A stretch of DNA of 12,047 bases from an uncultured Oscillibacter sp. (GCA_937884915.1 CALAAN010000122.1:1-12047), one strand, 5' to 3'; positions 1 through 7,238 are shown, counted from the first letter of the stretch. The notes: generated by a model not told the origin, from the sequence alone. Translations and numbers: made by a program.

Positions 1-931
1 GCCGGTTATCGAGCGCGAAGACGCGCTGGCTGAACTCGCCCGCTTTGAGCGGCGCGAGCACCTCGCGGTAGATCTCCATGCGGCTGTCGATCTGGTCGAC
101 GAGCGACAGAAGTTCTGCCTCCGCGCACTGGGGCAGCACCGCCGCGCCGAATTCCGGCTGGCCGTGGTGCGAGAGGATCAGGTGCTCCAAAAGCGTCGCC
201 TTTTCCTCGGGCAGGTCGAGCTCGGCGGCGATTGCCGCGACCTCCTGCGCGCCCATGACGAGGTGACCGAGCAGCTGGCCCTTCGTCGAATAGTCTGTCA
301 CGAGGCCGAGCTCGGAGAACGTGAACTCCTGCTCCTTGGCAAAGTCGTGCAGCAGCGTGCCGGTAAGGAGCAGGCTGCGGTTCACGGTGTCCGCGTACTG
401 CGCGGACAGGAAATCGGCAAGGCGCAGCATGTTGAGCGTGTGCATCAGAAGACCGGATAAAAAGCCGTGGTGGACACTCTTGGCGGCGGGGATGGCGCGG
501 AACGCCGCCTCGTGGCGGCGCAGCATCTCCTCGCACACGGCGCGATAGTCCGCGTCCTCAATGGTCGAAACGAGCGCCTTGACCTCGTCATAGCCCGCCT
601 CGCGGTCGATGGGCGCGACGGGGACGAGACGGGAAAGATCGACCACATCGTCATCCTTTGCGGTGCGCAGATCGCTGAGCGTCACCTGCAGCGCTCCCCG
701 GTAATCCGACACACTGCCGCGCACCCAAACCGCCTTGCCCTCGTCGGCAGAGCCGATGGGGCCGTGGTAATCCCAGAATTTTGCCTCGATTGTGCCGCTT
801 GCATCAGCCAGCACGGCGCTGAGAAACGGCTTGCCGGTAGCCGTTGTACGCGCGGAGGCGGACTTGAGCAGATAAAAACCGTCAATATCAATGCCGCGCG
901 CCATACGCGCGACGGGTAAGCTGTGTTCCAT
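1..931 (-). CDS. yhaM: YhaM-family 3'-5' exoribonuclease (HD domain), 3' end cut by window edge
   Basis: 310 codons are visible with no stop, so the reading frame leaves the window at base 1. Residues about 15-95 resemble the N-terminal OB-fold nucleic-acid binding domain of YhaM (GKPFLSAVLADASG, IEAKFWDY). An HD phosphohydrolase domain follows: HH at 154-155, GLLMHT at 160-165, the metal-binding HD pair at 195-196 (LLHDFAKE) and a further HH at 255-256. The visible end ...VFALDNR resembles the extreme C-terminus of YhaM, so only a few residues are probably missing. The family degrades RNA, and sometimes single-stranded DNA, 3' to 5' in the cytoplasm using divalent metal. The ATG at 931 is preceded by AAAGGAG, six bases upstream. 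It has its own promoter and is probably monocistronic with respect to the symporter upstream. Family assignment is confident; substrate preference is not visible here. Confidence 0.9.
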   Translation of the reverse strand, partial: MEHSLPVARMARGIDIDGFYLLKSASARTTATGKPFLSAVLADASGTIEAKFWDYHGPIGSADEGKAVWVRGSVSDYRGALQVTLSDLRTAKDDDVVDLSRLVPVAPIDREAGYDEVKALVSTIEDADYRAVCEEMLRRHEAAFRAIPAAKSVHHGFLSGLLMHTLNMLRLADFLSAQYADTVNRSLLLTGTLLHDFAKEQEFTFSELGLVTDYSTKGQLLGHLVMGAQEVAAIAAELDLPEEKATLLEHLILSHHGQPEFGAAVLPQCAEAELLSLVDQIDSRMEIYREVLAPLKAGEFSQRVFALDNR

Positions 932-944
932 AGAAGCTCCTTTT

Positions 945-966
945 CCCGCCTGCCAGATACGGCGGG
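945..966 (-). promoter_or_regulatory. Small hairpin in the YhaM gene leader
   Basis: CCCGCC (945-950) and GGCGGG (961-966) form a 6-bp all-GC inverted repeat with a 10-nt loop. It lies between the predicted transcription start and the ribosome binding site. No T-run follows on either strand, so it is not a terminator. A role in leader stability or translation is inference. Confidence 0.3.
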
Positions 967-987
967 CCGTTCCTTGGTATTGAAAGC

Positions 988-993
988 ATTATA
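988..993 (-). promoter_or_regulatory. Extended -10 promoter of the YhaM gene
   Basis: On the minus strand the sequence reads TGCTATAAT: a perfect TATAAT with the TGn extension. The position 17 bp upstream (GTGCGT) is a poor -35, as is common for extended -10 promoters. The predicted start lies near 981, giving a leader of about 50 nt. The -35 region reaches to the end of the symporter gene. Confidence 0.65.
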
Positions 994-1019
994 GCATATC
1001 CGGCGGCAAAACGCACGCG

Positions 1020-2270
1020 CTATTTTTGTACCTGCCGTCCGCGCTGTGCGCGCTCGAGCCAGTCTTTTCCCTCGGTGAAGCGCGCGACGAGGAACGACAC
1101 GACGTAGTCGCCCGCAGAGTTGATCATCGTCGCGGGCGGGTCAACAAGATTGCCGATCGTCACGGCGATGGGGTAGGCAATGGCCATCTGCGTGGGGAAG
1201 AAGAGCGTACAGATGATGTACTCGCCGATGTACCCGCCGCCGGGGATGCCGCTCATCGCGACAGAGCTGAATACGGCGACGAGCAGGATTTTGACGATGA
1301 GACCCGCGCCCTCAAACGGGATGCCGAACACGCCGAAGAGAAACGCGATCTTCAGCACGCAGCTGAAGCACGAGCCGTCCATGTGCATCGTCGCACCCAG
1401 CGGCAGGACGAGGTCGGAGATGTCGCGCGGGACGCCGCTGTCCTCCGCGGCTTCTAAATTCGTCGGGATCGTCGCGACGGACGAGCAGGTGCCGAGCGCC
1501 GTGACTGCGGGGCGCAGGATGTGCCGCCGCATGACGCGCACGCCCTCTCTCCCGCCGCCAAGGTAGGCGTAGAGCGGGAACGCGACGAGCACGTAGACAA
1601 AGCAGAGCGGGTAGTAGACGAGCATCGCGCGGCCGTAGGCTGCCGTAATCTGCGCGCCGTAGGTTGCAACGAGTGAGGCGAAGAAGCCGAAAAACGCGAT
1701 GGGCGCATAGTAGGAGATGAGCGAGACGACCTTCAAAAGACAGTTTGTCATGTCCTGCAGGACCTTTGCCGTCAGGCAGTCCGCGCCGCCGCTCAGATTG
1801 ATGCCAAAGCCGATGAGGATGGAGAAGACAATCAGCGGCAGCATCGCGCGGCGGGACAAAAGCGCCGCGAAATCCTCGACTGTGAAGAAGTTGACGAGCA
1901 GCTCCGCGACGCTCGCTTGCGCGTCGACCGTGCCCGCCGCGGCGTCCGCCCACGGCTCGAGCACCGGTGGATAGAGGCGCATCGCAAAGAGCATGATGAC
2001 TGCGGCGATAAGGCCCGTGACGATGAAGACCAGAAGCGTCGTGCCCATGATCTTCCCCGCGCGCCTGGGGCTTTTCATGCAAGCGATGGAGCTACTCAGC
2101 GAGCAGAACACGAGCGGTACGACGATGCAGAACATCAGGTTAATGAAAATTGTGCCGAGCGGGGCGAGACACGCTGCCCCCGGCCACAGCGCGCCCAGCA
2201 CGCATCCGAGCACGATGGCAAGCAGCATCGCGCTTAGAAAGCCGTAGGTGCGGAAAAAGGAACGAGACAT
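1020..2270 (-). CDS. Dicarboxylate/amino acid:cation symporter (DAACS family), atypical ligand site
   Basis: A 416-residue integral membrane protein with the GltPh/GltP/DctA-type order of elements: eight hydrophobic helices and two re-entrant hairpins. HP1 carries TCSSVATIP (261-269), the TM7 motif is LGATMHMDGS (291-300), HP2 carries SGIPGGG (340-346), and TM8 carries D377-PPATMIN-S-AG-D388. These proteins are Na+- or H+-coupled elevator transporters for acidic or neutral amino acids or dicarboxylates. Two key positions deviate. The NMDGT motif that forms sodium sites reads HMDGS (H296). The TM8 arginine that binds the side-chain carboxylate (R397 in GltPh) is Ala380. The amine-binding Asp (D377) and the metal-ligand Asn384/Asp388 are kept. 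An aspartate/glutamate substrate is therefore unlikely; a neutral amino acid or another solute is inferred. The ATG at 2270 has GGGAGG eight bases upstream. No clear terminator follows the stop. Confidence 0.9.
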   Translation of the reverse strand: MSRSFFRTYGFLSAMLLAIVLGCVLGALWPGAACLAPLGTIFINLMFCIVVPLVFCSLSSSIACMKSPRRAGKIMGTTLLVFIVTGLIAAVIMLFAMRLYPPVLEPWADAAAGTVDAQASVAELLVNFFTVEDFAALLSRRAMLPLIVFSILIGFGINLSGGADCLTAKVLQDMTNCLLKVVSLISYYAPIAFFGFFASLVATYGAQITAAYGRAMLVYYPLCFVYVLVAFPLYAYLGGGREGVRVMRRHILRPAVTALGTCSSVATIPTNLEAAEDSGVPRDISDLVLPLGATMHMDGSCFSCVLKIAFLFGVFGIPFEGAGLIVKILLVAVFSSVAMSGIPGGGYIGEYIICTLFFPTQMAIAYPIAVTIGNLVDPPATMINSAGDYVVSFLVARFTEGKDWLERAQRGRQVQK

Positions 2271-2489
2271 AGAATTCCTCCCTTAACAATTTGCGTTCAA
2301 CACAATATAGCGGGAGGACTTGGACGATATGCGAGAATTCGCTGCGCTCTGCGCCTCGGTTGTCCGTTTATAGCGGACAATTCGACGTTCGCTCCGAGCA
2401 AAGTGTTTTCCGCCACGCATATGTTGCGGCAGAAAACGGATTAGACTTTATTTGCGCACTGCGGTGCGCAAACTCTGCGAGGCGTTATC
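2271..2489. repeat. Hairpin-rich non-coding stretch, possible small palindromic repeat element
   Basis: 219 bp lie between the exporter-operon terminator and the symporter start codon. Three inverted-repeat structures follow one another. One is CTCGG (2355-2359)/CCGAG (2394-2398) enclosing a perfect TTGTCCG (2360-2366)/CGGACAA (2374-2380). The second is GTTTTC (2405-2410)/GAAAAC (2432-2437) with further pairing inside. The third is a perfect 9-bp stem TTTGCGCAC (2451-2459)/GTGCGCAAA (2464-2472) with a TGCG loop. Outer arms CGCCTCG (2352-2358) and CGAGGCG (2478-2484) are also complementary, and CTCTGCG occurs as a direct repeat (2347-2353, 2473-2479). It could be a mobile palindromic repeat, a structured symporter leader, or both. 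A TATATT at 2309-2304 on the minus strand may be the symporter -10, but no good -35 accompanies it. Confidence 0.45.
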
Positions 2490-2525
2490 AAAAAGGACAC
2501 ATCACGTAAGGATGTGTCCTTTTTT
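2490..2525 (-). terminator. Rho-independent terminator of the MarR-ABC operon
   Basis: Arms AGGACACATC (2494-2503) and GATGTGTCCT (2511-2520) form a perfect 10-bp stem with a 7-nt loop, flanked by A5 (2490-2494) and T6 (2520-2525). It is symmetric and could act in both directions. It starts only a few bases past the stop of the last operon gene on the minus strand. Confidence 0.9.
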
Positions 2526-2529
2526 GTAA

Positions 2530-4452
2530 TTATTCAAGCTCGAAGGCACCCGTGTATAACTGATAGTACGTGCCCTTCTCCGCGATCAGCTTTTCGTGGC
2601 TGCCGCGCTCGATGATGCGGCCGTGGTCGAGGACCATGATGACGTCGGAATTCTTGACGGTCGACAGGCGGTGCGCGATAACGAACACCGTGCGGCCCTC
2701 CATCAGCTGATCCATGCCGCGCTGGACGATGGCCTCAGTGCGCGTGTCGATGGACGACGTCGCCTCATCCAAAATCATGACCGGCGGGTCGGCGACTGCC
2801 GCGCGGGCGATGGAGATGAGCTGGCGCTGACCCTGCGAGAGGTTCGCGCCGTTGTTGGCGAGCTCCGTCGCATAGCCCTGTGGGAGACGCGTGATGAAGT
2901 CGTCTGCGCCGGCGAGCTTTGCCGCGGCGATGCACTCTTCGTCGGTTGCATCAAGTTTACCATAACGAATGTTGTCCATCACCGTGCCGGTGAAGAGGTT
3001 GACATCCTGTAGGACGATGCCGAGCGAACGGCGCAGGTCGGCCTTTTTGATCTTGCTGACATCAATGCCGTCGTAGAGGATCTGACCGTCGGCAATGTCG
3101 TAAAAGCGATTGATGAGGTTCGTGATGGTCGTCTTGCCCGCGCCCGTCGCGCCGACAAAGGCGACCTTCTGACCGGGCTCTGCGTAGACGGAGACGTCGT
3201 GCAGGACCTCTTTGTTCGGCTCGTAGCCGAAGTCTACGTCGACAAGGCGCACGTCGCCGCGCAGCTCGCGGTACCCGATTTTGCCGTTGTCGTTCGGGTT
3301 CTTCCACGCCCAGCGGCCGGTGTGATGGTCGCTCTCGGTGATCGTGCCGTCGGGCGCGATGTCCGCGTCGACGAGCGTGACAAAGCCGTCGTCCGTTTCG
3401 GCCTTTTCGTCGATGAGGGAGAATACGCGCTGCGCGCCCGCACCCGCCATGACGATGGAGTTGATCTGCTGGGAGAGCTGGTTGATGTTGCCCGTGAACT
3501 GCTTGGTCATGTTGAGGAACGGAACCAGAATGGAGATATCGAGCGCCTTGCCGGAAAGGCTCACATTCGGCAGTCCAATGAGCAGCAGCACGCCGCCCAC
3601 GAGCGCGAGAGCCACATAGAGGAGGTTGCCGATGTTGCCGATGATGGGGCCGAGCACGCTTGCGTAGGCATTGGCACGATAGCTGTCTTCAAAGAGTGCG
3701 TTGTTGAGCTTATCAAATTCTTCAATGGAGCGCTGCTCGTGGCAGAAGACCTTGACGACCTTCTGGCCGGTCATTGTCTCCTGAATGTAGCCCTCGGTTT
3801 TGGCAACGGCCTGCTGCTGGCGCAGGAAGAACCTGGCGCTGCCGCCGCCGACGCGCTTGGTGACGACGATCATCAAAATCACGCCGAGCACCGAAATAAG
3901 CGTCAGCCAGGCGCTGAAATAAAGCATGATGCCGAACACAGCCAGCACGATCGCGCCGGACTGGATGAAGGCGGGGATGGCCTCGGACACGAGCTGGCGC
4001 AGCGTGTCGATATCGTTGGTGTAGAAGCTCATGATATCGCCGTGCTGGTGGGTGTCGAAGTAGCGGATGGGAAGATCCTGCATGCCGCCGAACATCTCTT
4101 GGCGAAGCTTGTCGAGAAAGCCCTGCGTCATATAGGCCATGAGCTGCTTGTAGACCAGAATGGCAATGATCGAGAGTGCGTAGAGCGAGATGAGCAGCGT
4201 CAGGATGGGGATGAGCTCTGCCTTGGCAGAGACCCAGTCGCGCGAGACATACCACTTTTCGATGACCTGAATGACATTCTGCACGAAAAGCGAAGGGATG
4301 GAGGACACGATGGAGGAAAACAGGATGCACGCGAACGTGACGGGCGCGAGCACAGGGTAGTAGGAAAAGAGCTTTTTCACCGTGCGCTTCAGCATGGCGA
4401 GGTTTGCCGCACCGTCGTTCGGGCGGCGGGAATTCTTGGGATCACGCTTCAT
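2530..4452 (-). CDS. ABC exporter half-transporter with consensus ATPase site (TM288-like subunit)
   Basis: A 640-residue protein: an N-terminal six-helix ABC exporter membrane domain (about 35-330), then a nucleotide-binding domain (about 400-640). NBD motifs are Walker A GATGAGKT (434-441), Q-loop Q482, signature LSQGQ (538-542), Walker B with catalytic E563 (ILDEATSS) and switch His594 (AHRLST). The site-forming Walker B and switch residues are consensus, while the signature is the LSQGQ variant. This complements the degenerate partner encoded just upstream, as in TM287/TM288-type heterodimers. An extra 50-residue stretch (about 350-400, acidic then WAWKNPNDNG) separates the two domains. 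I place the start at ATG 4452, not at an in-frame codon further upstream, because GGAGGTGA lies just before it and the gene then overlaps the partner by 11 bp, indicating translational coupling. It probably exports drugs, lipids or peptides; the substrate cannot be read. Confidence 0.92.
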   Translation of the reverse strand: MKRDPKNSRRPNDGAANLAMLKRTVKKLFSYYPVLAPVTFACILFSSIVSSIPSLFVQNVIQVIEKWYVSRDWVSAKAELIPILTLLISLYALSIIAILVYKQLMAYMTQGFLDKLRQEMFGGMQDLPIRYFDTHQHGDIMSFYTNDIDTLRQLVSEAIPAFIQSGAIVLAVFGIMLYFSAWLTLISVLGVILMIVVTKRVGGGSARFFLRQQQAVAKTEGYIQETMTGQKVVKVFCHEQRSIEEFDKLNNALFEDSYRANAYASVLGPIIGNIGNLLYVALALVGGVLLLIGLPNVSLSGKALDISILVPFLNMTKQFTGNINQLSQQINSIVMAGAGAQRVFSLIDEKAETDDGFVTLVDADIAPDGTITESDHHTGRWAWKNPNDNGKIGYRELRGDVRLVDVDFGYEPNKEVLHDVSVYAEPGQKVAFVGATGAGKTTITNLINRFYDIADGQILYDGIDVSKIKKADLRRSLGIVLQDVNLFTGTVMDNIRYGKLDATDEECIAAAKLAGADDFITRLPQGYATELANNGANLSQGQRQLISIARAAVADPPVMILDEATSSIDTRTEAIVQRGMDQLMEGRTVFVIAHRLSTVKNSDVIMVLDHGRIIERGSHEKLIAEKGTYYQLYTGAFELE

Positions 4453-6193
4453 CCTGCTCACCTCCGTTCGTCTGGGACTCATAGACCTCGCGGTAAATTT
4501 CACTCGAAGCGAGGAGCTGCTCGTGCGTGCCCATGTCCGCAATATGGCCGTTGTCCATCACGAGAATGAGGTCGGCGTCCTGCACGGACGCGACGCGCTG
4601 GGCGATGATGATCTTCGTTGTTTCGGGGATATAGGTGCGGAAGCCTTCGCGGATCAGCGCGTCGGTGCGCGTGTCGACTGCGGAAGTCGAGTCGTCGAGG
4701 ATCAGAATCTTCGGCTTTTTGAGCAGCGCCCGGGCGATGCAGAGGCGCTGCTTCTGCCCGCCGGAGACGTTTGAGCCGCCCTGCTCGATATAGGTGTCGT
4801 ACCCGTCGGGGAAGGAGCGAACGAATTCGTCCGCCTGCGCGAGCTTGCATGCCTCGATCATTTCATCGTCGGTGGCGTTTTCATTGCCCCAGCGCAGGTT
4901 ATCCTTGATCGTGCCGGAGAACAGTACGTTCTTTTGCAGCACGACGCTGACCGCGCCGCGCAGGGCCTCAAGGTCGTATTCGCGGACATCTCTGCCGCCG
5001 ACCTTGACGCAGCCCTCGGTCGTGTCGTAGAGACGCGGGATGAGCTGTACGAGCGTCGACTTGCTCGAGCCCGTGCCGCCGAGGATGCCGACGGTCATGC
5101 CCGAGTCGATGTGCAGGTTGATGTCCTGCAGCGCGAACTTTTTCGCCTGCGCGGAGTACTTGAAGCTGACATTTTCAAAGTCGATGGAACCGTCCTTCAC
5201 GTCCGTTGCGGGAGAGGCGGGATTGGTGAGCGCGGGCTCTTCCTCGAGCACCTCGCGGATACGGACGAACGACTCATACGACATCGTCATCATCACGTAG
5301 ATCATCGAGATCATCATCAGCGACATTAAGATCTGCATGCCGTAGGTCAGCATGGCGGAGAGCTGGCCGACGTCGATGGTCGTGCCGCCGTTCGTAACAA
5401 TGAGCTTTGAGCCGACGAACAGCACGAAGATCATGTTGAAATACACGCAGAACTGCATCAGCGGCGCATTGAGCGCGACGACACGCTCGGCAAAGGTGAA
5501 GTCCTTGGCGATGTTGTGCGAGGCGGCGGCGAACTTCTTTTTCTCGTACTCTTCGCGGGCAAAACCCTTGACCACACGCATCGCGCGCACATTTTCCTCA
5601 ACGGATTCGTTGAGCTTGTCATACTTGCGGAACACCGCGCGGAATGCGGGCATCGCCTTGCGCGCGATCAGAAGAAGACCGATCACGAGCACGGGGATGA
5701 TAATGAGGAACGTCGTCGCCAGCGCGCCGCCCATGATATAGGCCATGATGACGGCGAAGAGGAACATCAGCGGCGCGCGCACTGCGATGCGGATGCACAT
5801 CATAAAGGACATCTGCACATTGTTGATATCGGTCGTCATACGCGTGACGAGCGAGGCGGAGGAGAATTTATCGATATTCTCAAACGCGAAGCTCTGCACG
5901 CGGGTGAAAACGTCGTGGCGGACATTTTTGGCAAAGCCGGCGCTCGCGCGCGAGCCGAACAGGCCGCCGAGCGCGCCGCAGCCGAGCGATACGAGCGACA
6001 TCAGAATGAGCCCAAGGCCCACGCGCACAACGCCGCCCAGCTCCGCGCCGCCCTTGATCTCGTTGACGAGGTTGGCGGTGAAAAACGGGATGAGCACTTC
6101 AATCGCGACTTCGCCGACCATGCACAGGAGCGTCAGGATCGTGGGCTTTTTATATTCGCGGATGCAGCCCATAAAGCGACGGATCATATTCAT
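4442..6193 (-). CDS. ABC exporter half-transporter with degenerate ATPase site (TM287-like subunit)
   Basis: A 583-residue exporter half: membrane domain about 15-310 and NBD about 335-583. The NBD shows Walker A GGTGSSKST (372-380, Ser in place of the usual third Gly), Q-loop Q420, intact signature VSGGQ (476-480), Walker B LILDDSTS with Asp501 where the catalytic Glu should be, and Gln532 where the switch-loop His should be. Such substitutions mark the non-hydrolysing site of heterodimeric exporters; the signature here completes the active site of the partner encoded downstream. The stop overlaps the next gene by 11 bp and the start overlaps the MarR stop as ATGA (6190-6193), so the three genes form one coupled operon. 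An AGGAGG lies nine bases before the ATG. ATG at codon 3 is an alternative start of little consequence. Confidence 0.92.
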   Translation of the reverse strand: MNMIRRFMGCIREYKKPTILTLLCMVGEVAIEVLIPFFTANLVNEIKGGAELGGVVRVGLGLILMSLVSLGCGALGGLFGSRASAGFAKNVRHDVFTRVQSFAFENIDKFSSASLVTRMTTDINNVQMSFMMCIRIAVRAPLMFLFAVIMAYIMGGALATTFLIIIPVLVIGLLLIARKAMPAFRAVFRKYDKLNESVEENVRAMRVVKGFAREEYEKKKFAAASHNIAKDFTFAERVVALNAPLMQFCVYFNMIFVLFVGSKLIVTNGGTTIDVGQLSAMLTYGMQILMSLMMISMIYVMMTMSYESFVRIREVLEEEPALTNPASPATDVKDGSIDFENVSFKYSAQAKKFALQDINLHIDSGMTVGILGGTGSSKSTLVQLIPRLYDTTEGCVKVGGRDVREYDLEALRGAVSVVLQKNVLFSGTIKDNLRWGNENATDDEMIEACKLAQADEFVRSFPDGYDTYIEQGGSNVSGGQKQRLCIARALLKKPKILILDDSTSAVDTRTDALIREGFRTYIPETTKIIIAQRVASVQDADLILVMDNGHIADMGTHEQLLASSEIYREVYESQTNGGEQDEA

Positions 6194-6696
6194 TGGCAGG
6201 AGCCTCCTTTCTTTGGGGATGGGGGACAGTCGGGCAGCTTGCCCTGCGCGATCATGCGCTTGCGCTGCTCGTCAAACGTATCGTGGATGGTGCGAAGCGC
6301 CGAGCAGAAGGTCTCGCGCTCGTCGTCCTCGAGCTGCTCGAAAAATTCGCGGAACTCCGCCGCGTCCTTTTCCAAAAAGCTCTTTACGTATTCATCGGCC
6401 TTTTCGGTCGCGCGCAGGCGGATAACACGGCGGTCGTCGGGGTCGCTCAACCGCTCGGCAAAGCCGCCCTCGACGAGCCTGTCGACGAGCTTGCTCATCT
6501 GCTGCTTGGGCATACGGGCAAAATTTGCAAGCTCCGTCATCGTCATCGTGCGGCCGCTGCGGCGCATCGACTGGATGCAGTAGTACATGTCGAGGCTGAC
6601 GCCGTCGTTGAGCATGCGCTTGAACGGGCGGGCGAACCAGTAGTGCCACGCGGGAATGGTGTCGAGCAGCAGCTCCTGGATCTCGTTGGTCTGCAT
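6190..6696 (-). CDS. MarR-family transcriptional regulator of the ABC operon
   Basis: A 168-residue winged helix-turn-helix protein. An N-terminal dimerisation helix is followed by a helix-turn-helix (about 52-78, MTELANFARMPKQQMSKLVDRL) and the MarR wing signature DPDDRRVIRLRATEKA (85-100). A long C-terminal helix closes the dimer. It is the first gene of the exporter operon, an arrangement that in this family normally means autoregulated repression relieved by a ligand. The C-terminus is odd: a short tail with C157, PPSPKKGG and C167 beyond the usual end of the fold. Two more cysteines are at 40 and 131. Redox sensing is possible but not shown. The ATG at 6696 has AAAGGAG nine bases upstream. 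Confidence 0.92.
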   Translation of the reverse strand: MQTNEIQELLLDTIPAWHYWFARPFKRMLNDGVSLDMYYCIQSMRRSGRTMTMTELANFARMPKQQMSKLVDRLVEGGFAERLSDPDDRRVIRLRATEKADEYVKSFLEKDAAEFREFFEQLEDDERETFCSALRTIHDTFDEQRKRMIAQGKLPDCPPSPKKGGSCQ

Positions 6697-6726
6697 AAAG
6701 TGTTTCTCCTTTCGTTGAAAATGAAT

Positions 6727-6766
6727 GATAGTTACTGTGAATTGACTATCGTTTTAAATTGACAGT
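6727..6766 (-). promoter_or_regulatory. Putative MarR operator
   Basis: GATAGT (6727-6732) and ACTATC (6745-6750) form an inverted repeat. AATTGAC occurs twice in direct orientation (6740-6746, 6757-6763), and ACTGT (6734-6738)/ACAGT (6762-6766) form an outer inverted repeat. The cluster covers the predicted start site and early leader of the MarR-ABC operon, a normal place for a repressor. Which of these overlapping repeats is the real half-site is not clear. Confidence 0.45.
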
Positions 6767-6770
6767 GCTT

Positions 6771-6799
6771 AGGATACAACAATTAAAAACGAATTGCAA
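6771..6799 (-). promoter_or_regulatory. Promoter of the MarR-ABC operon
   Basis: On the minus strand TTGCAA (6799-6794) is followed after exactly 17 bp by TATCCT (6776-6771). The predicted start is near 6764, leaving a leader of about 68 nt to the MarR start codon. The stretch 6697-6823 holds only this promoter, the operator repeats and AT-rich DNA. Confidence 0.6.
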
Positions 6800-6823
6800 G
6801 AGGAATGTGCGCAAAAAGGGCGC

Positions 6824-6850
6824 AAAAAAACGGCAGCTTTTCACTGCCGC
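6824..6850 (-). terminator. Rho-independent terminator of the small secreted protein gene
   Basis: On the minus strand GCGGCAG, a 7-nt loop and CTGCCG are followed by T7 (6830-6824). The hairpin begins only two bases past the stop codon. It insulates the downstream MarR-ABC promoter. Confidence 0.88.
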
Positions 6851-6851
6851 T

Positions 6852-7238
6852 TTAGGAAAATATAGACGAGGAATGCCGCGTGATAAGTCTGTAAGAGGTC
6901 GGTTTGGCGCCCTCAGCGATGAGTCTGTAATAAGAGGGTAGTTTGGATCCCTCAGGAAGTGAAAAGGGGAACGAGACAGTGCTCGTCTTGCCATCTTCGG
7001 TGCTTTCGACCGTGAGGATCTGTGCAGCTGCGTTCAGATGGCTGACGGCGCATGCGTCCGCGCTTTCCACGCGGATGGTTTTGTCGCCGCTGCGGCAATA
7101 ATGCTCCGTGAAGTGCATTTCCTTGCCGCAGGAAAAGGCAGTGTAGCTGATCTCCGTACAGGCGTCCGCCGCAAAAACGGGAACGAGCAGCACGAGCGAA
7201 AGGGCCGGTGACAACAACAGGGAAGGGAGCCGTTTCAC
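6852..7238 (-). CDS. Small secreted four-cysteine protein, unknown function
   Basis: 128 residues that I do not recognise. The N-terminus is a plausible Sec signal peptide: MKR, then a Leu/Val-rich core, with cleavage likely after Ala23 (VFA) or Ala26 (ADA). If cut after Ala26 the mature protein would begin with Cys27; the preceding residues are a poor lipobox, so a lipoprotein is unlikely. Four cysteines (27, 37, 48, 63) in the first half of the mature protein could form two disulfides. The C-terminus (95-119) is a tandem duplication of a 12-13 residue unit with the core SY(Y)RLI. The start is GTG (7238) with AGGAGG eight bases before it. An inverted repeat in the leader, CAGCAT (7258-7253 on the minus strand) against ATGCTG (7297-7292), would pair next to this ribosome binding site. 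It is a single-gene unit with its own promoter and terminator. Confidence 0.72.
   Translation of the reverse strand: MKRLPSLLLSPALSLVLLVPVFAADACTEISYTAFSCGKEMHFTEHYCRSGDKTIRVESADACAVSHLNAAAQILTVESTEDGKTSTVSFPFSLPEGSKLPSYYRLIAEGAKPTSYRLITRHSSSIFS
6882..6956 (-). repeat. Imperfect tandem duplication inside the small secreted protein gene
   Basis: Two adjacent copies, 6882-6917 (36 nt) and 6918-6956 (39 nt), share the blocks GAT.AGTCTGTAA, GAGG, GTTTGG and CCCTCAG. They differ by one in-frame codon plus scattered substitutions. In the protein they give PEGSKLPSYYRLI followed by AEGAKPTSYRLI. Confidence 0.8.

Noticed and set aside
2291..2509. 72-codon plus-strand open frame across the hairpin-rich stretch
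   Set aside because: It starts with TTG, has no ribosome binding site, reads through several palindromes and ends in the terminator; the frame is better explained by repeat structure.
4453..4542. Longer N-terminus for the downstream ABC subunit
   Set aside because: The extra 30 codons overlap conserved NBD coding sequence of the partner gene, and the ATG at 4452 has a good ribosome binding site.
3199..4569. 456-codon plus-strand open frame opposite the ABC gene
   Set aside because: It is antisense to a certain ABC transporter gene; its His/Asp/Glu-rich composition is the usual shadow of GC-rich coding DNA.
6759..6941. 60-codon plus-strand open frame between the MarR gene and the secreted protein gene
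   Set aside because: It spans the MarR promoter and a terminator hairpin, lacks a ribosome binding site and has a Lys/Arg-rich composition without pattern.
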